From Nymphaea colorata (taxonomy: Eukaryota; Streptophyta; Magnoliopsida; Nymphaeales; Nymphaeaceae), in assembly GCF_008831285.2 (NCBI RefSeq), contig NC_045143.1, positions 2,365,503-2,429,502 on the forward strand: a stretch of DNA of 64,000 nt. Direction: 5' to 3'. Shown in pieces: positions 13,921 through 22,950 of the stretch (position 1 is the stretch's first letter; each line of letters starts with the position of its first letter). The position numbers and the translations under genes are program-made. The notes under the pieces were generated by a model. That model was given only the letters and a program-made list of their open reading frames with translations, did not search any database and was not told the DNA's origin.

Positions 13921-14639
13921 GTATATCCCTACTCTCAAGGGAATCGTAGATCGAGATTTCAAATATGTTTTTGAGAAACATTTTGATATGGAACTCCAAA
14001 CTCCGGGTTTTTAGTGCATCCACATTCATGTTAAATGGCTCTTGGAAAAGGTAGCAATGCTTTAATACGGATATCTTTTGTATACTGATAAATAGATTGA
14101 TCAAATAATTTAATATTCTGTGTGCACCTACCAATGAACTGGCGTTCAATTTTCTTGCCTCTATGCGCATCAAAACTACGAAACGTTAAACTTTATGACA
14201 AGAGACCCATAAACCAAGATCAGGATCCACAACTTGCACTGAAAAGAAAATGATAAATCACACTTGATTCCTAACAATCGGATGTAATGTACTCATTTTT
14301 AGAAGATCAAGAATTTAGAATTTATCAAAGAAAGAGTCTGCACTGTGGCCTTAAAGCCTGAAGGAGCCCGTTCTGTTTGATTTAAAAGCATACTTTAAAA
14401 AAAAATTGATAGTCTTGTTGGGTCAATCAAACACTAGGTTATTCTGTAAGATGATGCATTGGGAATTGAATGTTTACCTTCTTTCAACTTGGAGGTTTTA
14501 AGTTTAATATCTGGATAAACGAGGTTTATGTTTTGCAAATACTTTAAAATCTGAGACAACTTCTTTTTTCTTGATAAAGAGGTGAAACATATTTTACGTG
14601 TTTGCTTTCCACAGCTTAGACAAGTTTACTCGACCTGTG

Positions 14640-14770
14640 CTTGTCAAGCTCGAGCTCGACTCATTTATTTGAATAAGTTGAGCTCTTGACTTGAACTTGA
14701 CTCGTTTATTAGACGAGTCGAGCTTAATTGAGGGAGTTTGAGTCAAGCTCGAGTTAGCTCGACTCATTCA
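14640..14770. repeat. Second GAGCTCGA-rich palindromic block
   Basis: CAAGCTCGAGCTCGACTC near 14647 is mirrored by GAGTCAAGCTCGAG near 14739, and the interior has GACTCGTTTATT and GACGAGTCGAGC. The block is an imperfect inverted repeat, probably a miniature transposable element or its remnant, and it sits just upstream of the VDR promoter. Confidence 0.5.
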
Positions 14771-14848
14771 TCCTTACTAAAGGGAGTGTCTGGTGACATA
14801 AAAACTTTGTTCTTTGAAATTCATTGTTCCACAGTTTAAGTTTTCTAT

Positions 14849-14855
14849 TATAAAA
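14849..14855 (+). promoter_or_regulatory. Probable TATA box of the VDR gene
   Basis: TATAAAA lies 171 bases upstream of the chosen ATG (15026). A start site about 30 bases downstream would give a leader of roughly 145 bases. The assignment rests on motif and spacing alone. Confidence 0.5.
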
Positions 14856-14931
14856 CGCACTTTATAATAGCTTTGTTCATACCGAGTCCGAACCGCTTAC
14901 CACATCCTTGCCAAGTTGCCAAGAGCCCAAG

Positions 14932-15183
14932 ATGCCGCTCCTCGTCCTCTCTCCCGTCAATCATTATCCGGCAAGTGCTGTGTCCAAAGGCCTCACTGTT
15001 TTCCTCCTCGCTCCTCCAAGCATCCATGGAGACCATAACCTCAGTGCTTCGAAACCACCACTATTACCTTCCCTCTACTGCTATAGCCAACCATTATTGC
15101 CTTCCCTCTACTTCTGCGACCACTCTTCCCACAATCCATTTCCGCCGGGAAGCCGCCTGTCTCCATCCGGAAACCGCCTTTAG
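14932..15183 (+). other. Overlapping upstream open reading frame of VDR
   Basis: An ATG at 14932 opens a frame of 83 residues that runs past the VDR start at 15026 in another frame and stops at 15183. The predicted peptide resembles nothing known to me. If the transcript starts near 14880 as the TATA box suggests, this frame would precede and overlap the main start and should lower its translation. If transcription starts after 14932 it is irrelevant. Confidence 0.4.
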
Positions 15184-18001
15184 AAGCCTGTGTGCTCAAT
15201 TTCCCACCACCCGAGCGGTTTCACAATCTGCCCACCTGAGTCCACCAACTGCTGATTCGCTGGTGAGGATTGTCACAGTGGTTGGTGATGGCTCTGTTAG
15301 CCCCCTTAAGAGCACGCCATGGGAGGAAGTCATGCAACATACTGTATGGTTAAGCTTTCCGGCTACTTATTTTTCAATGTCTGGTCCGTCTTCTCTTTAT
15401 TGGGGATATGGACCCTGTGGTGGTGAAATTATGGTTATTTTGTTCGTTTTTTTCTCATTCAATCGCTGGTCTGTCAACATTTTGTGCTTTGTCGGCAGTT
15501 GTTCCACTTTTTTTTTTGGATATGCTTGCTTCTCGCTTTTCGTTGTTGATGTTGATGTTTTCTTGCTAATCGTTTTGCCTTTTCTTTATCTAGTACAGTG
15601 TTCATATCTGTTGCATCTATATCACATGTTAATTCCTTTCCTTTTTCCTTTTTTTTTTTCCCTCAGTACCGGTTGAAAGCTAGTACGTGTCATTTTTCTT
15701 ACTTTTTTATATTGTTTATCGAGTTTGTTAGGCCAAAACCTCAACGATCCCAGATAGTTTTGATTAATTGAATTTGATGGATGGCATGAGAATCAGTTGG
15801 TGATTGTCTTGATTTTTGCATTAAATTAGTAACCATCAACTGTTTGTTCTCTAATCCACCATCTCCAAATGCTGTTGTTCCTCAATCCTTTATTTATCTA
15901 CTTTTTCTGTAAATTAGGTTCAGGACCTGTGATTGGTTTCAGTTTCAAATGGAAAGAATGCATTTTTATATTTTTAGAATTAGTGCTAATTTCCGGCAGG
16001 GTTTTCTGCAGTATTTGTTGTCAATGGCAACCATACGGCATCAATTACTTTTTGCTAATTTTTCACAACACCAATAAAAACAAAAACTAACTAATCTGCA
16101 TTTATAGCAGCCGGCCTTCTTAATGTTTTCTATTTCTTTCTTTATATTTGTTCCCTCGTATGCTTCTTTAACTCCTGAATTGGCTGTCTCATCTTGTGTG
16201 TCTGTGATAATATGCTAGAAAAAGATTAATGTTTGCTTGTTGAGTTCGTTTTCATTTCCACTTTAGAACTCAGAAATGGATGTCTGCCACCTTCTTATCT
16301 CCCGAATTTCTACTTGTTGCAAGCTCCTTCTTAAGTATGTCATGACTTAGTTGTGTCAGAAGTTATTTTCCTGATGGTCTATCCATTGACTCCTAGGGCT
16401 GAATACAAAGGAAGCACCTGCATGAATTTTTAAGTTCTTTATTAGTTGTCATTATTGAACATAAATATATTATCAAACTCCGACAGCCATAAAGCTCTAT
16501 TTAACATTTCATAAAGGTAGTTTCCATCTCCATTTTCCTGTGCAATGCCTTGTATGCAGGGAAAAGACAGGGGATTTGCATCTAAAGATAACTTTTATTT
16601 TAGTCTTAGATTTTTTCAAGGCATGAAGCTACTCAAAATAACTGCTGACATTGTTTGACTTTGTTTTCTTGTTTTCTATGGAAATTGCAGGCAGAGAGGC
16701 TAAAATGGGTCGATGAGGGTTATGAAATGCTTGTATTTACTGACAGAGCACTTATATCTGATGGCATGGATCAAAAAAACCTAAGAAGAGCATTGTTGCA
16801 TGGAGACATATTGTTGGTTGTGGCAGTTACAAGTCAAAATTCCGTTAGCTGGCTTGACCGTAATACTCAAGAAATTCAAAATGTGGTATACCTCGACTCA
16901 TCTGGTGACCTTAAGAACAAATTAGGAGGCAAAATCGTGAATACTGATGCACATGGAAGTTTTTTTGGTAAAGTTGCTAATTTAGTGAAAGGGCCTGAAG
17001 AGAAGGAATCAGGTGAAATCCTTAAACGAGTGTCTGAGTCATGGGCACGGAGAAATGCAGATGACATAAGGTTTTGCTTGTTGGTACTCATCAATTCATA
17101 TGTTAGACCTGTTCCAATATTGAAAAACCTTAGAGCGAAGGGTTTCTCCACTCTGAATTGTATGGTGAAGAACTGTGGGACTGAGATTCTAAACTGCCTT
17201 TTTGATCCCAGCTGCAGAAAGGCTCTTCAATGCCTGAACAGCTGTGGCCCCACTGATCAGGTCTGTAGTTATCGCTGTATTGCCTCATATGAGAGCAAAA
17301 ACCTAGAAGCCTTTTCTCTCTGTGTTTTGGAAAAGCACAACTGCCTTGGAATGACTGCAGAGATCTCTTCAAAACCTTATGTTCCACCACTTTCCATCTT
17401 TAGAGGGGAACAGTTGACTCATGAAGCTGCAGAAGATATTTTTGTGGGGTGGTTGGGAAGGTTAGATTGGAGTTGGCGGGTGATTGCAGGTCAGAACCCT
17501 GCATATGACCAGTTCCCTTGTCAGTATCAGCTATTTTATAGAGGTAAAGCCCGAGGATCATTCTGGTATGAGCCAGTCTTCAGGGTGAAGACCCTAAGTG
17601 GAGAAATGTTATGGAGAAGAAGGCGCTACCGCGTTAGGCGGAGTTCTATACCTGGGACATTCTTTTTCACTGTTTTAGATAATGGCGTTGTGTCAAAGGA
17701 GTTCTGGACTATCGTGGATGTGTGTGATGATTTGAGCTGGGCACTGTTCCATTACAGTGGCGCAGCTCGAGCAGCTGGGCAGTCTTACACAGGGGCAGTC
17801 CTTGTCAGCCCTGATGGGAGTTGCCCATCCAAGTCAAGCAGCGAAAGTCTTGCTTCTGCATTAGAGAGGTGCTGTATCAAAGACTGGGAGCTCTATGCAG
17901 TTGACAACCGGTCATGTGAAGGTCCTCCTCTAGGGATTCCTGAAGGTTCTAGCCTCCATCAGACAATTAATGTAAATGATCTGAAACCATTCTTCGTTTA
18001 A
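15026..18001 (+). CDS. VDR: Violaxanthin de-epoxidase-related protein (VDR)
   Basis: Exon 1 is 15026-15343 and exon 2 is 16691-18001, separated by a phase-0 GT-AG intron of 1347 bases; the product is 542 residues, close to Arabidopsis VDR (At2g21860, about 520). The start is the first ATG in this frame, since upstream extension finds only a TTG. The first 75 or so residues are rich in Ser, Thr and His and poor in acidic residues, consistent with a plastid transit peptide. Conserved sequence starts at VRIVTVVGDGSVSPLKS. A Cys-rich segment (about 263-324, with NCLFDPSC and QCLNSCG) precedes a lipocalin-like domain (about 365-490, with YDQFPCQYQ, Asp379). These are the features of the VDE family. 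VDE converts violaxanthin to zeaxanthin in the thylakoid lumen; whether VDR catalyses this is not established by the sequence. An upstream ATG at 14932 opens an overlapping frame. Confidence 0.9.
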
Positions 18002-21000
18002 ATGCACATTCACTCTCTAGATCTACTATTTGCATGATTTGGGAGTCTCAGGGCAAGGTTGAGTAAAATGCCAAAATATCTTGTCGTCGCATCTTCACAT
18101 AGAGCTAAGAACCGTGGCTGTGTATGCTGAAAGTCAGTCTTTTTACGTGCCTGAGTTGATGGTAACTTGTACCGCCATCTGCTTCTTCTATTTTTTTTTT
18201 CCCTTTTTGACAAATCCCAGGTCTGATAGGTAGTCCTAAGTCGTTGCTATTGAATCTTGTAAATTGTGTATGTTTTAGTTTGTCTGTTTGTGGATTACAT
18301 TCTGATCAACTATTCTGAGCGATGGCATGGTAAGTTATCCTCATCATGAGTTACTGAAAAGCAACATAAAGCTGCTGCTTCCTGGAAGCTTGACGCTGCA
18401 CTTCTGCAAAATCTCGGGAACAGCGATACTTGTTGAAAAATCAACAAGTTCTCCTGTGATTCTTTTTTTCATGTCTGCCTTGCGCGTCATATGGTTCTTG
18501 TAAACCTTTAATGTAAAGTGAAGACCTCCTCATTTCCTGTGTCATGGCAAAGTTTCAATTTACAAGATTGTGAAACTGGTGGTTGAGTTGTTCGTGGTCT
18601 TCTTGCATAAAACAGAAAGGTGTGGATGGAGCAGTGCAATCCTCTTATCATAAAACATGTTCCACTGTCCAATGATATTTTATCATTCTGCCAGTACATA
18701 AGTCTGTCCATGCGCCACTTTCTGATGTATACATATTGGGATAAGTATCATTCAGTTTTGAGGTTCTCTCTCAAAATTCTTCATTGTTTTGTAGCCTTTA
18801 GGAGGTGACCCTCATGGGTTAAGATTGGCAAGGTCTAGCCACTAATGTTTCGAATATAGTATGTTACTCGGCAGGCTGAAGTCAGATTAAAGGTAGAAAC
18901 TCCCTAATTGGCCCTGCAGAAATCAGTAAGGAGGCTTCAATCTGACCTCTCGGTCAAACCGTATCTGTTCGGTGAAACAAATAAGAAAGTATATGACCTA
19001 ATGAAAAATATAAAATGTGAACTCAGGTAGCATAGGCCTAGGCATGAGATTCTGCCCTATCAAGTTACCTGTGGGCTGAATGATGATTTCTTGAGTCTTC
19101 AAACTAAGTAAATATTTACCCCTTCACCATTGACCAGCATCTTTTCGACGGGCAAATACAAGCTGGCTTAAGCCAGATTTGACTGTACAGGACTTTGGGA
19201 TACTGCTCCACGTACCCGCCTAGACTGAACCATGTTCCTTTTTAAATTTTCATGGCATCGGACGGGGCTGCACTCTTGCAATAAGGTGGCGCACCTTCAC
19301 CTTCAACAGGTGTTCTTATCGCTTCATTATAACCATTCTCTCTCTCCTAGCTTACACACACATATTTTAAACCCTTCCCAGGTAAATGGTAATGCATAAT
19401 TCGTGGGCTATTGAACCGCAGAATTTATAATGGCTATTTCACTGTCAACCTTGTATTAAGCACTCATGTAATCGCATATGCTATCACGGAGATTACGTGC
19501 TCGTGCCGATTGCTTATCAGCTTCAACAGAATATATCTGTGCAAGTTTGGGAATCAATACAGCGGGCTCTTGGTTATGGCAGGTCAGTAAAGCTATCTTT
19601 GCCATCATTCTGTTGAGGCACCTAGCGAACCAATTACTCCAAGACCTAGCGTTATTTTTGTTATTAAAGAACTATAATCGCAAATAGCTGAACTGCTCTT
19701 CACTCCGAATTGCAGGTTACCTTGAATCCAGTCCTTTGCGACAAGAATTCCAAGTCGGATTTTGTTTCTTTGTTGTTCCTCTTAAGGAATGAGGAGTGAT
19801 GCAAAAGCAATAAGGCTTTATTCTTTCTTTAATTTTCCCAAGTACGTGAATTGTAGAATGTTGCACTTAGTGATGAAAATGGAGATCTTGTTCCCTACAC
19901 ATGTTGATAATGATATTGACAAGAACTTGAGATTTGGGCACTAAATTTGTTGAACTGGGCTAGCCCTTTGTGGTTATTTAGAACCTTGGGTTGTCACCTG
20001 AATTGTGGTCTGCTGATAAATCTATTAGGATTAGAACGTTCTTGACCTTTTAGCCATTGAAGCCGCAATTGCTGGTAAGATATTCTATCCCAAATTGAAT
20101 ACTGCTGTAAATGGTTCCTAAAGTTGGCTTTGAGCTGGAACTACTGTTGCAATATTACGGTCCTGTTTTGCATCTGAAAATCAAGTTTACGTCCAGAGCT
20201 ATTATTTCCTGCAAACTGTTGGAAACAAGTGCTACAAAGTTTATGATCTCCTCAATGCGAAGTTAAAATAAATGGCATTCGAATTTGCTTTTGGTGTATG
20301 CTCTTGGCACGTCGAACTAATCTAGTTCTGCCACTAGGGGCAAAGAAAGAAATTTTTTGTTTAGGGGCCGAACTATAGTTTCAAAATTTTAACAAGGGCG
20401 GAAATAAAAATTTTCAGATCTTTTATATATATTAAACTAAAACTTTTTACATGTACATATAAATTTTTATTTCCTCCGCCCCTGCCTGCCAGCAAGCACC
20501 GTCAATAGCGTTGCCTTTCCACTGAGACCAATCAAATTTAAGTTAATAACGCTACCCTTTAATCTCCATCAAATTGTCGAAGTGCTTTGACTTGGATAGG
20601 GAATTGGAATCTTGGCTACTGTTATATGCATGAGACGATACCGCGAAGCCATCACCTTCAACTATTTTGTAACTGCTACTGATTGTGATTAACTCCCTTG
20701 TGCATAACCTGTCCCACAATGACTTGTTAATGACAACATGATTGAACACTTAAGAAATCTTTTTATTTTTTCTATGTTCAAGCTCTGAATGTTTACTGAC
20801 ACTAAGGATTGTGGTCCTGGGTGGAGAGAGATGACACTACTTATGACTAAGCAATCCCATCTTAAAGTGAACCTTCTTCTACGCATCAAAGGTTTAATAA
20901 CCCCATCTCTTCTGCATAAAGCTAAACAAACTCAATAGAAAACTCATTATGTGGCCTGCTTCTATCTCAAATTTTGAGCTTACCTGATGTGCATTTGGCT

Positions 21001-21060
21001 ATTGCATTACATGTTGGATTGACAAATGGGTGTCGTAGAGATGTAGATGCGCTGGTCATC
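18002..21060. other. VDR 3' region and intergenic DNA
   Basis: The first few hundred bases should be the VDR 3' untranslated region. I see no other gene up to the MIR395 hairpin at 21074. One short inverted-repeat element lies at 20329-20490. Confidence 0.5.
20329..20490. repeat. GGCGGAGC-type inverted-repeat element
   Basis: The left end CTAGGGGCAAAGAAAGAAA is matched in inverse complement by the right end near 20465-20490 (TTTCCTCCGCCCCTG), with several mismatches and an AT-rich interior. Similar structures, often with a GGCGGAGC or GCTCCGCC end, lie at 21741-21912, 45713-45864 and 52377-52540. Weaker candidates are at 10491-10652 and 59125-59310. They look like a family of small non-autonomous DNA transposons. 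Confidence 0.5.
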
Positions 21061-21073
21061 TTGCGAACAAATT

Positions 21074-21171
21074 GTTGAGTGGCTCCCAGAGTTCCCCCAA
21101 ACACTTCGGTCGGGCCACCACCAAGGGCAGCTCCACTGAAGGGAATGGAGGAACTCAAGGGGACTCCCAAC
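21074..21171 (-). ncRNA. MIR395: MIR395 precursor hairpin, minus strand copy
   Basis: The minus strand carries GAAGTGTTTGGGGGAACTC, the core of mature miR395, in the 3' arm (mature 21-mer 21089-21109). The expected 5' arm has GAGTTCCTCCATTCCCTTCAG, and the hairpin is closed by GTTGGGAGT against ACTCAAC. The mature strand begins CCGAAG where the common form begins CTGAAG. Sequence after the hairpin, such as CTACATCTCTACGACACC, resembles that after the plus-strand copy at 22504-22603, so the two are paralogues. miR395 guides cleavage of ATP sulfurylase and low-affinity sulfate transporter (SULTR2;1) mRNAs and rises under sulfate starvation. Alternatively this is an antisense target-like sequence, but the stem makes that unlikely. 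Pairing is less regular than in the other copy. Confidence 0.75.
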
Positions 21172-21249
21172 CTCATGCCATGCCTTTCTTGCTCCCTGAT
21201 TGTTAGTTCCTGCTGTGTGCTGTCTAAGGGGCAGCTCTTCTGCTCTGTA

Positions 21250-21256
21250 CTTATAG
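21250..21256 (-). promoter_or_regulatory. Probable TATA box of minus-strand MIR395
   Basis: On the minus strand CTATAAGT lies about 80 bases upstream of the hairpin base at 21171. Plant MIRNA genes usually have RNA polymerase II promoters with a TATA box. The call rests on motif and position. Confidence 0.4.
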
Positions 21257-21740
21257 TCCTGCCAAAGGGATGCCTTGGTTACGAACTATGGTTTTGTTCA
21301 CCTGCCTCGAGTGTTGGCGACCTTCATTCTTGAGAGTGTATACATTGAATCTGGTCACATTTTGGGCTTCTGTGTGAAGGTGCGGAATCACACTGTGTGG
21401 ATGAAATTCTGTTCTGACCAACTATGGGGATATCATGGGCCTTTCTCTACCTTTTGGCAGACTTCTTTTCCTTTTTCAGATTTTGTGTCTATTTCCACCA
21501 TGTTGCTGACTCTGATTTTGTCGGTTAATTTTTGATGCTCAACAGCCATGATATCAACTGCAACCAAGCATACATGTGCCTTTGACGGTCAATGTGTGGT
21601 GTTCCACCAGTGAATGTCTTTACTCTGGAGAGGACACTCATAGTTTCAGGGATAAACTCAAGACAGAGTTTGGCTCATCCAGTGTAGTACCCTCAATTGG
21701 CTTGTTGCTGCTAAATTAGGAAGTGGGTGGCCTTGTTGCA

Positions 21741-21912
21741 GTAGCCTAGCTACATATAGGCCCACGTGGGCAGTTGCCCACGTCAACAACAAATTTTTTA
21801 TTTATTTTTACGATTTACTACAATTATTTTCTTATATATGTTGCGCCCCTTCAGAAATGAGAATTTGTATAACAGTGTCCCATAACGTAAAATTTTTAGC
21901 TCCGCCACGGCC
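21741..21912. repeat. GGCGGAGC-type inverted-repeat element
   Basis: The left end GTAGCCTAGCTACA is the imperfect inverse complement of the right end TAGCTCCGCCACGGCC, around an AT-rich interior that contains GCGCCCCTTC. It is one of several similar elements in the window and lies between the two MIR395 hairpins. Confidence 0.45.
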
Positions 21913-22454
21913 TTGCTGGTGGTGTTGCTGATGCACAATGCAACATTTTTGTGACCTGATTTGCATTTAGAAGCTAAAGCGAAGACCAACATTTTTATAT
22001 GTTTGTGTACAGATGTTGCATACCTGAGAGGACTTGGCAAGTATAGACTTGAAATATTTTCAAGTTGGGTGCACATAAAACTTCCTATATGGTTACTTTG
22101 ACACCCAAAATTTCTGCCTTTTCCCGCTTGACCCTTGAGACTGCAACGGTCTAATGCCCACTTTTTCCTTTTTCCCTTCTTCTTTTCCTTTTGGTGAATG
22201 TAAAGGATCTTTCTGTGAAAAAGACTGCAAAACTTTCCGCCACTAACTTTAGATATTCTCCGCACGCCAATGTCTAGGTTCAATGAACCAAATCTTCTCT
22301 CTAGAACTGAAGTTTTGCATGTCAACATTTACATATGCCCCTTAATTAAGTGAAAGAACTAGTTGTATGGAACCAGAATTCAAGAATATACTTCTCCGGA
22401 TAGCTTTTCTTAGGACAATTAGTAAAGATTTTGATTGCAAAAAGGTGGTTCTGC

Positions 22455-22462
22455 TATATATA
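22455..22462 (+). promoter_or_regulatory. Probable TATA box of plus-strand MIR395
   Basis: CTATATATAGAGG lies 49 bases upstream of the hairpin base at 22504, which puts a predicted transcription start near 22487. This spacing is typical of plant MIRNA genes. Confidence 0.55.
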
Positions 22463-22503
22463 GAGGGACGAGGCTATCTGCAATCCACAAGCGACTAACT
22501 CAT

Positions 22504-22603
22504 GTTGGGAGGTTCCAGGAGTTCCCTTCAAGCACTTCACTAGGAGGTCCTAGTAAAGGGCAGCCCATTGAAGTGTTTGGGGGAACTCTAGGAGCTGCCC
22601 AAC
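22504..22603 (+). ncRNA. MIR395: MIR395 precursor hairpin, plus strand copy
   Basis: The 3' arm holds TGAAGTGTTTGGGGGAACTC (22569-22588), a perfect match to the last 20 bases of the common miR395. The preceding base is T instead of C. The 5' arm has GGAGTTCCCTTCAAGCACTTCA, which pairs with it apart from a few bulges, as expected for the star strand. GTTGGG (22504-22509) pairs exactly with CCCAAC (22598-22603) to close a stem of 100 bases. The length, the arm holding the mature strand and the small terminal loop all fit the family. A TATA box lies 49 bases upstream. The small RNA should repress sulfate assimilation and transport genes when sulfate is low. Confidence 0.9.
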
Positions 22604-22692
22604 TCTATTTCCTGTGCTGTTTCGGCATATTGAGCAAAATGATATGCCTCATGAGGAAGCTACATCACCACACCTATTCTTTATGTGCGTGT

Positions 22693-22713
22693 GTGTTTGT
22701 GCATGTGTGTATA

Positions 22714-22754
<41 letters not shown>

Positions 22755-22767
22755 ATCAAAGAGAGAG
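22693..22767. repeat. Compound (TG)n-(GA)n microsatellite
   Basis: A TG-rich run followed by about 27 bases of GA repeat and a further short GAGAGA run, directly between the plus-strand MIR395 hairpin and the decayed copy. Confidence 0.9.
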
Positions 22768-22781
22768 AATGAAAGTGTTTT

Positions 22782-22829
22782 CATGTTGAGAGGTCCCCAA
22801 GGTTCCCTCGAACACTTCATTGAGAGGCA
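22782..22829 (+). pseudogene. Decayed MIR395 5' arm
   Basis: CATGTTGAGAGGTCCCC, GGTTCCCT and AACACTTCATTGAGAGG align over about 46 bases, with about eleven differences, to the flank and 5' arm of the intact hairpin at 22501-22546. The following sequence has only a poor match to a mature strand (CTTGAACGTTTGATTTCCC at about 22840-22858). I read this as a third MIR395 copy whose mature arm has been lost or scrambled. It could instead be a young duplicate making a different small RNA, which I consider less likely. Confidence 0.5.
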
Positions 22830-22907
22830 CCTTGAACGTTTGATTTCCCATACTAAAGATGCCAGGAACGTGACATCCTGTTCTTGGCGTCTCAGAATCT
22901 CAAGAAC

Positions 22908-22950
22908 TGGAAGAGCAAATGCAGTCCCAAGAGGGACCGCGTTTGCATCA
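22908..22950. other. Short strong hairpin downstream of the MIR395 cluster
   Basis: GCAAATGCAGTCCC and GGGACCGCGTTTGC are inverse complements at 12 of 14 positions, separated by only four bases (AAGA). Outer pairing is weak. The function is unknown; it could be a foldback element remnant or RNA structure. Confidence 0.6.

Larger units (their letters stand above)
6640..14840. other. Intergenic region rich in AT and small repeats
   Basis: I can support no gene here. It holds a 70-bp tandem duplication (7715-7850), a long (TA)n run (about 8840-8886), a possible inverted-repeat element (about 10491-10652), an (AT)n-(GA)n run (about 11822-11862) and blocks rich in GAGCTCGA and GAGCTTGA words (13560-13690, 13860-13920, 14640-14770). 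Open frames such as 7104-7415 and 9741-9995 show no family resemblance. Confidence 0.6.

Noticed and set aside
14607-14617. TTCCACAGCTT, the first 11 bases of miR396
   Set aside because: The match ends after 11 bases and there is no hairpin; 11 bases can match by chance.
14873-15025. N-terminal extension of VDR by 51 codons
   Set aside because: It would need a TTG start and there is no ATG in this frame before 15026.
21260-21280. miR399-like sequence TGCCAAAGGGATGCCTTGG
   Set aside because: It departs from miR399 in the middle and end, and no complementary arm lies within reach to form a hairpin.
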